This document shows, one piece after another, positions 43,901 to 51,901 of a stretch of 64,000 nt of DNA (the first letter of the stretch is position 1; each line of letters starts with the position of its first letter). Source of the stretch: an uncultured Anaeromusa sp. (GTDB lineage: Bacteria; Bacillota; Negativicutes; Anaeromusales; Anaeromusaceae); contig NZ_OY764902.1 of assembly GCF_963668665.1 (NCBI RefSeq), forward strand, positions 248,001 through 312,000, in the 5' to 3' direction. The notes under the pieces are model-generated. The model saw only the letters and a program-made list of their open reading frames with translations. It ran no database searches and had not been told where the DNA came from. The position numbers were made by a program, and so were the translations under genes.

Positions 43901-44259
43901 GTATTTCTAAGTTGAAACAATTAAAAGAACAAGGAATTCATTTATCAGTAGATGATTTTGGAACTGGATTTTCTTCCTTGTCGTATTTGCGCAAACTGCC
44001 GGTGAATTGTTTGAAAATCGATAAATCTTTTGTTGATGAAATTGCTAGTGATGATATGCAGTTCCAGTTTGTAAATTCGATTATTAATATGGGGCATACG
44101 CTGGGCGTCAGTATTGTAGCAGAAGGAGTTGAAACCAAAGAACAATTGGCAGAGCTAGATAAGTGCAACTGTGATTATATACAAGGATTTCTTCTTAGCA
44201 AACCGTTGGTGGAAGAAGAAGCAATGGCTGTAGTGCTTAAAGGATTTTCAACCCTTTAA
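40921..44259 (+). CDS. CACHE-PAS-GAF-GGDEF-EAL c-di-GMP protein
   Basis: 1112 residues from ATG 40921 (GAGAGG upstream). The frame is open from 40813, but that part contains an intrinsic terminator and is unlikely to be coding. Domains: transmembrane helix (about 18-40), dCACHE (45-300), second helix (about 305-330), PAS (345-460), coiled coil with repeated ANEELTAANEEM, GAF (about 540-680), GGDEF (about 690-850) and EAL (about 860-1105). The cyclase motif is SGDEF at 762-766, a variant of GGDEF; the EAL motif (E890-A-L) and DDFGTG (1011) are intact. Hence a probable phosphodiesterase with a questionable cyclase. Confidence 0.9.
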   Translation: MKKVGHTHQRDGVFSIKSIRVRLLLIMLALMCGSLSLLTGLSYYFSDKALSKSVNETAAAISLDYSQRSSAFVNELVVFVQDIAVNPHIVNPQNRQEIVDVLALSLQRNNKFTGINYGDLAGNVIRAQGDTAYLGDRDYYLKAIKTKELTISEPLVSKGSGRLSLAIAAPVLVNGEVKAVIQATMPLDSLNELVGAIRFMDSGYGFIADQSGVIIAHAVHSEINGKVRIGKSPAEASLAVEVPEADERLADLFTKAIAGEGPVQGVYTLRNRPIFTVLTPVELPGGARWLLGVSAPESEVIAEVVTLNTILLLAALGCVVSGAFVIILISRRFARPEEKYFKAFRYVDDAVGIVSFASGTFIEVNDAFFELLGYERDEILARPVESLGLWVEEQNSQVQWLLKNERSVSKVETFWRGRNGEIRIGLFSADVFEMGKERYYVFVWHDITEQKKAEESLKKAYEELEQKVEERTQELFAANEELTAANEEMLAMNDELDMANRRLQEENNIRCQTEDKLLLRERQYRAATGFLTRPVENVEVLMEKMLANALQLVQATGGFVGIYNDAGTSVKLHHGIGMPQEAVKAPLTADDGPLKKMHDTGEPLFIKDSWWNMVFQKEDLRNSSVILIPLQQGREVKGVLAASWIGEERPLEAETAEVLRQFADLAVLALERAEAQDKISHMAFFDLLTGLPNRVNLNLYLEKEFAKVRTGAAAGVLFFIDMDDLKTINDTFGHSAGDKVIMQAGETLRRRMKEELFVARISGDEFVVVDPRKGAAQQAEALADQMIKELCQEYDLGEAKIQMSASIGIVEYPQHGLVPEVILQKADVAMYAAKETGRNCWHVFEAALLEKTSEDTMLINAMRFALEREEMFLQYQPQWTVDGAKIIGVEALLRWESREHGRISPARFIPLAERSRLILQIGQWVLRQACRFAARLAHEGRCDVRVAVNISPRQIKDENFVSYVLNTIKEEGVQPWQIELEVTESVFIDHTDESISKLKQLKEQGIHLSVDDFGTGFSSLSYLRKLPVNCLKIDKSFVDEIASDDMQFQFVNSIINMGHTLGVSIVAEGVETKEQLAELDKCNCDYIQGFLLSKPLVEEEAMAVVLKGFSTL

Positions 44260-44262
44260 AAT

Positions 44263-44281
44263 AATATTGATTATCATTATC
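44263..44281 (+). promoter_or_regulatory. Fur box over the promoter of the small Cys protein
   Basis: AATATTGATTATCATTATC matches 17 of 19 positions of the consensus GATAATGATTATCATTATC. It covers the -35 hexamer TTGATT (44267-44272); a 17-base spacer leads to TATTAT (44290-44295). Confidence 0.8.
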
Positions 44282-44354
44282 GACCATGCTATTATTGAGA
44301 AGCATGGTTATGAAAAATATCTCTGACATTTGCAGAGAATAAGGAGTGGATTTT

Positions 44355-44666
44355 ATGTGTACTTCATGTACTGAATCTAAAAAAGTGTTTTCTGTTCAAA
44401 TCGCGACGGCGGAGTCGGTTAGCAATAACATGGATTTGTATAAAGAAATAGCTTGCCGCTTATTTCGTGAAAAAGTGATATCTCATATTAATGTTGGAAA
44501 TAATCGAACCTATGTTGAAAATTCTCAGAATGTTTTTGCGTTTGACCTTCATTTGACGAATGTTCATGATATCGGAAAAGTAACGTTGGAAAACATTGAG
44601 AGTGCTTTAGACGGAGTTCTGCTGTCGTTTAAAGGTTATGAAGAGTTGAAAGTAGCACTTTCTTAG
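44355..44666 (+). CDS. Small iron-regulated protein with N-terminal MCTSC
   Basis: 103 residues from ATG 44355 (AAGGAG eight bases upstream). Starts MCTSCTESKKVFSVQ, so a C-x2-C pair lies at the extreme N-terminus; another Cys is in IACRLFREK. The rest is a mixed alpha/beta segment with no known domain that I recognise. The Fur box in its promoter indicates expression under iron limitation. It is monocistronic, with its own terminator. Possible roles are iron handling or a replacement of an Fe-S function, but no evidence decides. Confidence 0.72.
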   Translation: MCTSCTESKKVFSVQIATAESVSNNMDLYKEIACRLFREKVISHINVGNNRTYVENSQNVFAFDLHLTNVHDIGKVTLENIESALDGVLLSFKGYEELKVALS

Positions 44667-44690
44667 GAAAACGAAAACCAACAAAAAAGA

Positions 44691-44736
44691 AATAAGAAGG
44701 ACCGTATCACGAAGATGCGGTCCTTCTTATTTTGAC
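44691..44736 (+). terminator. Terminator after the small Cys protein
   Basis: 19-position stem AAATAAGAAGGACCG-ATC (44691-44709) / GAT-CGGTCCTTCTTATTT (44715-44733), five-base loop, T4. Confidence 0.88.
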
Positions 44737-44795
44737 GCTTAGAGAAGGCTTGAGGCAGAAAATACTTACTTGAAGGAAAGGACATGAATACTTCG

Positions 44796-44824
44796 TTGAA
44801 AACAGAGAAGCAACCCAGTATAAT
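44796..44824 (+). promoter_or_regulatory. Promoter of the radical SAM gene
   Basis: TTGAAA (44796-44801), 17-base spacer, TATAAT (44819-44824). Leader of about 60 bases. Confidence 0.75.
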
Positions 44825-44888
44825 TTAAAGGTGTTCATACTTGGCAAATTTTGTGAAGTACTAGATTAAATAGATAGGCGGCTAAAAC

Positions 44889-46013
44889 ATGAAAATTTCT
44901 AAGCAAGATGCGTTGATATGGTTTGACTTTTTCTCCCAATTACCGGAGCAAGAGGGAATCAGTACGAAACATGAGGAAATTATTTATGCGACCTTTGCGC
45001 AAATTGAAGCAGCAGTGGACCAAAGAAATGAAACCTTGATGTCGGAAATTAAAAATTTAAAGACCTTGGAAAATAGAACTTTTTTTGTCGGTAAGGAAAG
45101 TAAATTTCCCCAAGGCTGCCGTTCTTGTTTGCTGGGGACGGGGTTGAGCGCCATTCGCAAAACGAATAAATGTAACTTGGAATGTAAATTCTGCTATAAT
45201 TATGGCGAATTAGATGCAATCCATCCGGTGGGCGAAGGCATGTGGGAGATTGGAGGCACAAAATTCTACGAAAAGGATCTTGACTTGCTTCTATCGGTTT
45301 ACGAAAAACCTACTGGTATTTCTTACGTTTACTTAGAGCCTTTTATGGAAATTGAAAAGTATTATTCCATTATCAAGAAGTTTAAGGCTGCGGGCATTCA
45401 CCAGCATTTATATACCAATGGCACTCTGGCTACGGAAGAGACCTTGAAAGCCTTGGGAGAGGCGGGGCTTGATGAGATCCGTTTTAACTTAGGCGCCTCA
45501 AACTGTGCGGACAAAGTAATTGAAAATATTGGCTTAGCAAAAAAATACATCAAAAACGTAGGCATTGAAACGCCGATGACGCCGGAATTCTATGCAGCGT
45601 TTTTCAAAAAGAAGCAGGCGATTTTTGCGACACACCTTGACTTTATCAATTGTGCGGAACTGCATTTAAATGAGAACAATATCAACAATTATTACGGCGA
45701 AAACATGTATATTTGCAGACAGGGGTACGTATCTCCCATTTGGAGCCGGGAACTGACCCTGAAATTTATGAAGATTGCCGACGAGGAAAACTGGGACTTG
45801 GCGGTTCATGACTGCTCAAACTACACAAAATTTGCACGCAGCTTAAATTTGAGCAGCAAAGCGGGCATGTGGTTTGGCGCCAGCAATTACGCTTGCGAAT
45901 TTTCATCTCTTCCGTACGAATTGTTTATGCCCATATTAAACGATGATGACTTTGAATTTTTGCAAGAAGAAGAGCTGCCTGACGGTTATAAACCAAAGCT
46001 TCTAGAACTTTAA
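44889..46013 (+). CDS. Radical SAM protein with an additional N-terminal Cys pair
   Basis: 374 residues. Radical SAM motif C95-x3-C99-x2-C102 (CNLECKFCYNYGE), preceded by C77-x2-C80 (QGCRSCLLGTGLSAI). The barrel continues with YVYLEPFMEIEKYY and HLYTNGTLAT (a GGE-equivalent) and further cysteines (NCADK, NCAELH, YICRQG, HDCSNY). It looks like a SPASM/Twitch-free peptide-modification or activating-type enzyme, but no substrate gene is adjacent; the small MCTSC protein upstream has a separate promoter. Function unknown. Confidence 0.85.
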   Translation: MKISKQDALIWFDFFSQLPEQEGISTKHEEIIYATFAQIEAAVDQRNETLMSEIKNLKTLENRTFFVGKESKFPQGCRSCLLGTGLSAIRKTNKCNLECKFCYNYGELDAIHPVGEGMWEIGGTKFYEKDLDLLLSVYEKPTGISYVYLEPFMEIEKYYSIIKKFKAAGIHQHLYTNGTLATEETLKALGEAGLDEIRFNLGASNCADKVIENIGLAKKYIKNVGIETPMTPEFYAAFFKKKQAIFATHLDFINCAELHLNENNINNYYGENMYICRQGYVSPIWSRELTLKFMKIADEENWDLAVHDCSNYTKFARSLNLSSKAGMWFGASNYACEFSSLPYELFMPILNDDDFEFLQEEELPDGYKPKLLEL

Positions 46014-46123
46014 GGAATAACGTGCAGCGGCATTTCTTACAGTAGTCATGCATCAACTTGCTTGGAGGATATTCGTTCTGCAGCGAGTTGTATGCATGTC
46101 TTTTTTGTTGCGGTGGTTAGTGC

Positions 46124-46139
46124 TGTGATACAAATCACG
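46124..46139 (+). promoter_or_regulatory. Crp/Fnr-type operator upstream of the CGGC gene
   Basis: TGTGATACAAATCACG contains GTGA (46125-46128)-N6-TCAC (46135-46138), centre 46131.5. It is about 41 bases before the start implied by the -10 candidate TACGAT (46161-46166). Same motif as at 24363. Confidence 0.6.
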
Positions 46140-46255
46140 GTACAAGGCGGAAATACCAGTTACGATGTAATAGAGAAGAATTTTAAAACCGCTACAGGCA
46201 AGGACTTGGCTAAAAGAAGAGTTTTGCAGTAACTAAGCAAGGGAGAAGATATACA

Positions 46256-46603
46256 ATGAAAATTGCTATTCTTGTGCGCGAAGAAACTATGGAGCGCTGT
46301 ACCGTAGGGGGCTGTCTAAAGGCTTTTTTTCAAAAAGAGGACGCTTTTGAACGGTATCGGGATATGGAAAACGTGGAATTACTGTCGTTGACGCATAACG
46401 GCGGAGACTTGGCTAAAAAAATTGAAACACTGCGAAAAAAAGAAGTGGATGTCATTCACCTTTCTTCCTGTATGAGAAAGAAAGATCCTAATTATAAAGC
46501 GGTGGCCGAGGCGCTGTCGGAACATTTTGCCGTTGTAGGCTATACGCATGGTCAAGAAGATGCCAATACGATTTGTGCGGCAAGAAAGTCTGGAGAACAG
46601 TAG
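46256..46603 (+). CDS. CGGC domain-containing protein
   Basis: 115 residues. C15-TVGG-C20 is the CGGC-type motif, and HLSSCMRKKDPNYK is the second conserved element of this small family of putative metal-binding proteins. The fold is a small alpha/beta sandwich (IAILVREE... VIHLSSC ... FAVVGYTHG). No biochemical role is established. RBS AAGGGAGAAG before ATG 46256; the promoter carries a Crp/Fnr-type site, suggesting redox-linked expression. Confidence 0.85.
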   Translation: MKIAILVREETMERCTVGGCLKAFFQKEDAFERYRDMENVELLSLTHNGGDLAKKIETLRKKEVDVIHLSSCMRKKDPNYKAVAEALSEHFAVVGYTHGQEDANTICAARKSGEQ

Positions 46604-46632
46604 GCAAGTAGCAAGAGAATACGAAAAACCAG

Positions 46633-46676
46633 AGCCGGCGGAGCGCAACAGGAGCGTTTTAGCCGGCTTTAGATTT
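46633..46676 (+). terminator. Hairpin terminator after the CGGC gene
   Basis: AGCCGGC (46633-46639) / GCCGGCT (46662-46668) with an inner GCGC-rich loop, followed by TTAGATTTT. Confidence 0.6.
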
Positions 46677-46779
46677 TAGCAGATGCTATGTCTTAGAGCC
46701 CCTCGCCGTAACCCTCTGCGTACCCTCTGTTTACTCTGTTACTCTTTGTTCGTTCCCTAGCGGTTTTTCTTATTTATCC

Positions 46780-46808
46780 TTGTTATCTCCTGTTGCACAT
46801 GCTAAAAT
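46780..46808 (+). promoter_or_regulatory. Promoter of the exporter operon
   Basis: TTGTTA (46780-46785), 17-base spacer, TAAAAT (46803-46808). Overlaps the palindromic operator that starts at 46808. Confidence 0.65.
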
Positions 46809-46827
46809 GAAAGTGAATTCACATTCA
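46808..46827 (+). promoter_or_regulatory. Palindromic operator, probably for the TetR at the operon end
   Basis: TGAAAGTGAATTCACATTCA: 20-bp palindrome with a single mismatched pair, centred on GAATTC. It starts in the -10 box and covers the start point, so binding would repress. TetR proteins of the CecR/YbiH type control such exporter operons. Confidence 0.65.
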
Positions 46828-46870
46828 CAATAGATTGATCCAATTTTATTTAAGATATGGGGGCGCCGGT

Positions 46871-47866
46871 ATGAAAAAAAGACTAAAGGTGTTACTGCTT
46901 TTGCTGCTCGTAGGTCTAATGGCTGCAGGTGTATATTCTTTGTACTTTAAGAAACAGAGCGATCCCAATAGTATTAAGGTTTCCGGCAATATTGAAACTA
47001 CCACAGTCGGAGTTGGCTTTAAAATAGCCGGGCATGTGGCGCAGCGCTTTGTGGACGAAGGCGAAAAAGTGCCAAAGGGGCAGCCTATTGCTGCTTTGGA
47101 GCAGGCCGATTTGGAATTGGATGTGGCTAACGCTAAGGCCCAGCTTCTTGCGGCGCAAGCGATGCTGCTGCAATTGAACAACGGCTCGCGAGTGCAAGAT
47201 GTTACAGCGGCGCAGGCCGCCTTGCGCAGTGCCGAGGCGGACAAAGAAAACGCGGCCACGGATTATCAACGCATGCGGCAGCTGTATTCTCAAGGAGCCA
47301 TAGCCGAACAGCAGTTGGACCGGAGCCGCACTGTTTATGCAACGGCAAACGCCCGCAGCGATCAAGCGGCGCAGCAGCTTAGTCTGCTTGTCGAAGGTCC
47401 CCGGCAGGAAGAAATTGCGTTGGCCGCAGCCAAGGTGGAGCAAAGCAAACAGGTGTTAAACTTAGCGCAGACTCGTCTTGGCTATTCGCAGATTATTGCG
47501 CCTATCGACGGTTTTGTTTTATCTAAAAATATTGAAGCCGGCGAATATGTGTCTCCGGGTACGGCGGTAGTCACTCTTGGCGAATTAGGTCAGGTTTGGC
47601 TTAAAGCCTATATTTCCGAAACCGACTTGGGCAAGGTAAAGCTTGGGCAGCCGGTCACCGTGACCACCGATACGTATCCAGGAAAAAAATATCAGGGCCA
47701 GATTCAATTTGTTGCCTCGGAAGCGGAATTTACACCGAAAAATATCCAGACCGCCGAAGAGCGGGTTAAGCTGGTGTATCGCATTAAGATTTCCATTGCC
47801 AATGAAGCCTATGAACTAAAACCAGGGATGCCGGCGGATGCGCAAATTCTCTTGAATGGAGAATAG
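46871..47866 (+). CDS. HlyD-family periplasmic adaptor of an ABC exporter
   Basis: 331 residues from ATG 46871. N-terminal membrane anchor (LKVLLLLLLVGLMAAGVYSL), lipoyl half-domain (VSGNIETTTVGVGFKIAGHV), coiled-coil hairpin (about 95-195, repeated AQLLAAQAM, EKRM-type heptads) and the second lipoyl half (IIAPIDGFVLSKNIEAGEYV). It links the ATPase/permease pair to an outer-membrane channel; the Negativicutes have an outer membrane, so the adaptor is meaningful. Resembles YhiI/YbhG in order and context. Confidence 0.93.
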   Translation: MKKRLKVLLLLLLVGLMAAGVYSLYFKKQSDPNSIKVSGNIETTTVGVGFKIAGHVAQRFVDEGEKVPKGQPIAALEQADLELDVANAKAQLLAAQAMLLQLNNGSRVQDVTAAQAALRSAEADKENAATDYQRMRQLYSQGAIAEQQLDRSRTVYATANARSDQAAQQLSLLVEGPRQEEIALAAAKVEQSKQVLNLAQTRLGYSQIIAPIDGFVLSKNIEAGEYVSPGTAVVTLGELGQVWLKAYISETDLGKVKLGQPVTVTTDTYPGKKYQGQIQFVASEAEFTPKNIQTAEERVKLVYRIKISIANEAYELKPGMPADAQILLNGE

Positions 47867-48799
47867 ATGATGGATGCAATTAAGATGCACGAGGTGACGC
47901 AAAAATTTGGCGCAGTCACCGCTGTGGAGCAGTTGACTCTTGCTGTGCAGGAAGGCGAGATTTTTGGTTTGTTAGGGCCTGACGGAGCGGGTAAGACGAC
48001 CATCATGAGGCTTTTGGCGGGCCTTTTGACGCCAAGCGCAGGAGAAGCCTGGGTGTGTGGTTTTCATACTCTAAGCGATGTCGAAGCGCTCCGCAACCAT
48101 ATTAGCTATATGCCGCAGCGCTTTGGCTTGTATCTTGATTTGACGGTACAAGAGAATATTGACTTTTACGCAGATTTATATAATGTTCCCCAAACCATTC
48201 GCAAAGAAAAAATACCGGAACTGCTGGCGTTTAGCAATATGACTGCTTTTCGCGACAGGCAGGCGCGGAATTTATCCGGCGGCATGAAGCAAAAACTGGC
48301 TCTTGCCTGCGCCCTTGTGCATACGCCGAAGGTGCTGTTTTTGGATGAGCCGACAAACGGCGTAGATCCGATGTCGCGGCGAGATTTTTGGCGTATTTTA
48401 GGTAAGCTGTTGGAAGAAAAGGTGACGATTTTTGTTTCTACTTCGTATCTTGACGAAGCGGAACGCTGTGATCGCGTCGGTCTCTTGTATAAGGGACGGT
48501 TGATTTTGGCAGGCAGGCCGGCGGAAATCAAAGCTAAAATGAATGGCGTTTTGTTGGAAATACGCTGTAGTGCGCCTAGAACCGTATTACCGCTGCTCAA
48601 AGCGGTTATGCAGCCTCGTTCCGCCGGTTTGTTCGGCAATAAGATTCATTTAGTTGCCATGGGTGAAGCCGCACAGGTCGAGGCGGACCTTAAGGAGAAA
48701 TTGCGCGAGCTAGACATTCAAGGGGAAGTGGCAGTGATAACGCCTTCCCTGGAGGACGTGTTTATTTCGATGCTTACGACGGGAGAAAGTGGTGACTGA
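47867..48799 (+). CDS. ABC exporter ATPase, first
   Basis: 310 residues. Walker A GPDGAGKTTIM, Q-loop SYMPQRFGLY, signature LSGGMKQKLALACAL, Walker B LFLDEPTNGVDP, switch region STSYLDEA. The C-terminal part (about 220-310) is the extension usual in drug-exporter ATPases. ATG 47867 follows the adaptor stop directly (TAG ATG ATG). The neighbour ATPase at 48789 overlaps it by 11 bases, so two ATPases are made together. Confidence 0.94.
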   Translation: MMDAIKMHEVTQKFGAVTAVEQLTLAVQEGEIFGLLGPDGAGKTTIMRLLAGLLTPSAGEAWVCGFHTLSDVEALRNHISYMPQRFGLYLDLTVQENIDFYADLYNVPQTIRKEKIPELLAFSNMTAFRDRQARNLSGGMKQKLALACALVHTPKVLFLDEPTNGVDPMSRRDFWRILGKLLEEKVTIFVSTSYLDEAERCDRVGLLYKGRLILAGRPAEIKAKMNGVLLEIRCSAPRTVLPLLKAVMQPRSAGLFGNKIHLVAMGEAAQVEADLKEKLRELDIQGEVAVITPSLEDVFISMLTTGESGD

Positions 48800-49607
48800 G
48801 GTGGAAGACAGCCGCAATGACTCGGAATATGCTGTAATTGTTGAAGACCTGGCAAAGCGTTACGGCAGCTTTACGGCTGTCAACAATGTATCCTTTCGGG
48901 TGAAAAGGGGAGAAATCTTTGGTTTTCTTGGGCCCAATGGCGCAGGAAAGTCGACTACCATCCGCATGCTGTGCGGTATTATCTTGCCTACGTCCGGCAA
49001 GGCCCAGGTAATCGGTTTGGATGTATTCCGCCAGGCGGAGGAAATTAAAGCCAATATCGGTTATATGTCACAAAAATTTTCGCTTTATGAAGACCTCACA
49101 GTGGAAGAAAATATTGATTTTTATAGCGGCATCTACGAAATTCCGGCGGCACGAAAGCAAGAACGTAAGGCATGGGTGCTTAAAATGGCCGAGCTGGAGG
49201 AGCAGCGCAACAGCTTTACTTCTAACTTGGCCGGCGGCTGGAGGCAGCGGCTGGCGTTAGGGTGTTCACTGCTGCATGAGCCGCAAGTACTGTTTTTGGA
49301 TGAACCGACATCAGGGGTGGACCCCATTTCACGGCGCAACTTTTGGGATTTAATTTATCATCTCGCAGGCGAGGGAGTTACTGTTTTTGTCACCACGCAT
49401 TATATGGATGAAGCCGAATATTGTGACCGCCTGGCTATGATTTATCGAGGCGAGCTGGTGGCCATAGGCACGCCGGATGAGTTGAAAAATAAGCATATTG
49501 CTGCGCAAAGTATCAATTTGGAATGTATGGACTCCAAATTAATTAGACCATCCCTGGAAGACGTGTTTGTGTCTATCATTGAAGCGCAGGATCAGAAAGT
49601 AACGTGA
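48789..49607 (+). CDS. ABC exporter ATPase, second
   Basis: 272 residues. Walker A GPNGAGKSTTI, Q-loop GYMSQKFSLY, Walker B LFLDEPTSGVDP, switch His in TTHYMDEA. The signature is LAGGWRQRLALGC, not LSGGQ, a variation in this ATPase. Starts at GTG 48789 (GTG 48792 or 48801 are possible), inside the end of the first ATPase. The two ATPases together with two permeases give the YbhF-like plan, split here into separate genes. Confidence 0.93.
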   Translation: MVTEVEDSRNDSEYAVIVEDLAKRYGSFTAVNNVSFRVKRGEIFGFLGPNGAGKSTTIRMLCGIILPTSGKAQVIGLDVFRQAEEIKANIGYMSQKFSLYEDLTVEENIDFYSGIYEIPAARKQERKAWVLKMAELEEQRNSFTSNLAGGWRQRLALGCSLLHEPQVLFLDEPTSGVDPISRRNFWDLIYHLAGEGVTVFVTTHYMDEAEYCDRLAMIYRGELVAIGTPDELKNKHIAAQSINLECMDSKLIRPSLEDVFVSIIEAQDQKVT

Positions 49608-49624
49608 GCAAGGAGGGGCGGGTT

Positions 49625-50758
49625 GTGAGTATTCATCGCATAGCGGCTATTATTCGCAAGGAATTTATTCATATTCTCCGCGACTCCCGCAGTTTGAGCA
49701 TGGCTATTGCCATGCCGGTGCTGTTGATTTTTCTTTTTGGCTCTTCCTTAAGTCTTGATGTAGATCGCGTGCCGCTCGTGGTCTGGGATCAAAGCCAAAC
49801 CACCGACAGCCGTGAATTAATCGGCCGTTTCACATCTTCGCAGTATTTTAGCTTGGCCGCCACAGCCTCTTCGTATGCGGACATTGAGGCGGCCATTGAC
49901 CGACGGGAGGCTATCCTGGCGCTTGTCGTTCCCTATGACTTCGGCCGTAAACTGGAAAGCGCACAGCAGGCGGAGGCGCAGCTTCTCGTCGACGGCAGCG
50001 ACGCCAATACAGCTACCATTGCGATCGGCTATGCCCAAGGTGTAACAAATGGCTACAACAGCGCTTTGCTGTTGAAAGCCTCGCAAAAAAAAGGCGGCAA
50101 AGCCGTGGCTATGCCGCTGGAGGGGAAGCTGCGCGTTTGGTTTAACCAGAATATGCAGGCGAAAAACTACATTGTTCCCGGGCTTATCGCCGTAATCATG
50201 ATGGTGATTGCGTCCTTGCTGACTTCTCTGACCATTGCCCGTGAATGGGAAAACGGAACCATGGAGCAGTTGATTACAACCCCGCTCAAGCCGTTGGAAC
50301 TGATTATTGGCAAGCTGACGCCATATTTTGTGATTGGCATGCTGGATGTGGCGCTGGTGGTGCTGATGGGACGATTCTTGTTTGATGTGCCGCTGCGGGG
50401 GAATGGGGCCCTTGTCTTTGGAATGGCGGCTTTGTTTTTGCCGGGCGCTCTGGCTATGGGGATGTTGATCAGCATTGTAACGAGATCACAGCTTTTGGCT
50501 AGTCAGCTGGCGATGGTGCTGACCTTTTTGCCCTCATTCCTGCTGTCCGGCTTTATGTACGCTATTGCGAATATGCCGGAGCCCATTCAAGTACTTACCC
50601 ACCTGATACCTTCACGCTACTTTGTCACTATTTTAAAGAACGTCTATTTAAAAGGGGCGGGGCTGGAAATCATTTGGGCGGAAGCGGTATTCCTTTTCTT
50701 CTTTGGGGTGATTATGGTTTTTGTTGCCAACAAGAAACTCAAAAAGAGACTGGTGTGA
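49625..50758 (+). CDS. ABC-2 exporter permease, first
   Basis: 377 residues from GTG 49625, chosen because AAGGAGGGG lies six bases upstream; the frame is open from 49604. ABC2_membrane topology: one N-terminal helix (about 20-38), an extracytoplasmic domain of about 130 residues (VVWDQSQTTDSRELIGRFTS), then five helices. The segment AREWENGTMEQLITTPLKP is the coupling-helix region of drug exporters. YbhS-like. Confidence 0.92.
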   Translation: MSIHRIAAIIRKEFIHILRDSRSLSMAIAMPVLLIFLFGSSLSLDVDRVPLVVWDQSQTTDSRELIGRFTSSQYFSLAATASSYADIEAAIDRREAILALVVPYDFGRKLESAQQAEAQLLVDGSDANTATIAIGYAQGVTNGYNSALLLKASQKKGGKAVAMPLEGKLRVWFNQNMQAKNYIVPGLIAVIMMVIASLLTSLTIAREWENGTMEQLITTPLKPLELIIGKLTPYFVIGMLDVALVVLMGRFLFDVPLRGNGALVFGMAALFLPGALAMGMLISIVTRSQLLASQLAMVLTFLPSFLLSGFMYAIANMPEPIQVLTHLIPSRYFVTILKNVYLKGAGLEIIWAEAVFLFFFGVIMVFVANKKLKKRLV

Positions 50759-50761
50759 GCT

Positions 50762-51886
50762 ATGGCTTTTGAACGTTTGCGGCAAATGATAAAAAAAGAA
50801 TTTATTCAGGTTCTTCGCAATCCCAAAATGAGAGCGATTGTATTAGTCATGCCTGTCGTACAAAGTCTTATTTTCGGCTACGCTGTGACGACCGATGTAA
50901 ATCGAGTAACTACGGCTATTTTTGACCAGGCGCAAACGCCGGAAAGCCGGGGATTGACGGATCGCTTTAGCCGTTCGGGATATTTTGCTGTGAACGCAGT
51001 GTTGCAAAGCGACCGAGAGGTAGACGAAGTAATTGGTTTGGGGAAAAGTACGGTAGTGCTGCGCATCCCAACTTCGTTCAGCCGCGATCTGGCCAGCGGC
51101 GCTACGGCGAACGTGCAAATCATAGTGGATGGCGTGGATTCCAATACCGCCGGCGTAGTGTTGAATTATGCCGGGACTATTCTGCAAAATGAGAATGTTG
51201 AGCTGCTGAAAAAACGCGCAGGTCTTCCTGGCTGGGAGCCAGCGGGAGTGCAGCTGCAAACGCGGCCGTGGTTTAACGAGAATCTAACAAGCCGCAATTT
51301 TTATGTTCCGGGAGTTATTGCGGCTATTGTCATGTTGGTCTCACTTTTGTTGACCAGTATGTCCATTGTGCGGGAAAAAGAAATGGGCACGATGGAACAA
51401 ATTGTCGTGACGCCGATTAAGCCGTTAGAGTTCATTTTAGGCAAGACCATGCCGTCTATTGTTCTGGGCTTTGTGAATATGATTTTTGTCACGTTGATCA
51501 GTGTCTTTTGGTTTGATATTCCTGTGCGCGGCAGTGTACCGCTCTTGTTTGTAGCCAATGGCTTGTATTTGATGACAACCGTCGGTATTGGTCTCTTGAT
51601 TTCTACTATTTCCGATACGCAGCAGCAGGCCATGATGTCGAGCTTCTTTTTCTACCTGCCGGCGATTCTGTTGTCCGGCTTTATGTTCCCCATTGCCAAT
51701 ATGCCGGAAGTAGTGCAATGGTGTACCTATGCCAACCCGTTGCGTTATTTTTTAATCATTATTCGCGGTATTTTTCTAAAGGGTGTGGGGCTGTCGATCT
51801 TGTGGCCTCAATTACTGGCGTTGTTTTTATTGGGGATGGCGCTCTTGACATTGGCGGTCAAAAAATTTCGCAAGAATTTGGCGTAA
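50762..51886 (+). CDS. ABC-2 exporter permease, second
   Basis: 374 residues. Same topology as the first permease (one helix, an extracytoplasmic domain of about 130 residues, five helices), with VREKEMGTMEQIVVTPIKPL at the same place. Starts four bases after the first. YbhR-like. The pair is paralogous and probably heterodimeric. Confidence 0.92.
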   Translation: MAFERLRQMIKKEFIQVLRNPKMRAIVLVMPVVQSLIFGYAVTTDVNRVTTAIFDQAQTPESRGLTDRFSRSGYFAVNAVLQSDREVDEVIGLGKSTVVLRIPTSFSRDLASGATANVQIIVDGVDSNTAGVVLNYAGTILQNENVELLKKRAGLPGWEPAGVQLQTRPWFNENLTSRNFYVPGVIAAIVMLVSLLLTSMSIVREKEMGTMEQIVVTPIKPLEFILGKTMPSIVLGFVNMIFVTLISVFWFDIPVRGSVPLLFVANGLYLMTTVGIGLLISTISDTQQQAMMSSFFFYLPAILLSGFMFPIANMPEVVQWCTYANPLRYFLIIIRGIFLKGVGLSILWPQLLALFLLGMALLTLAVKKFRKNLA

Positions 51887-51901
51887 GGGAGAGAAAAATA
51901 A

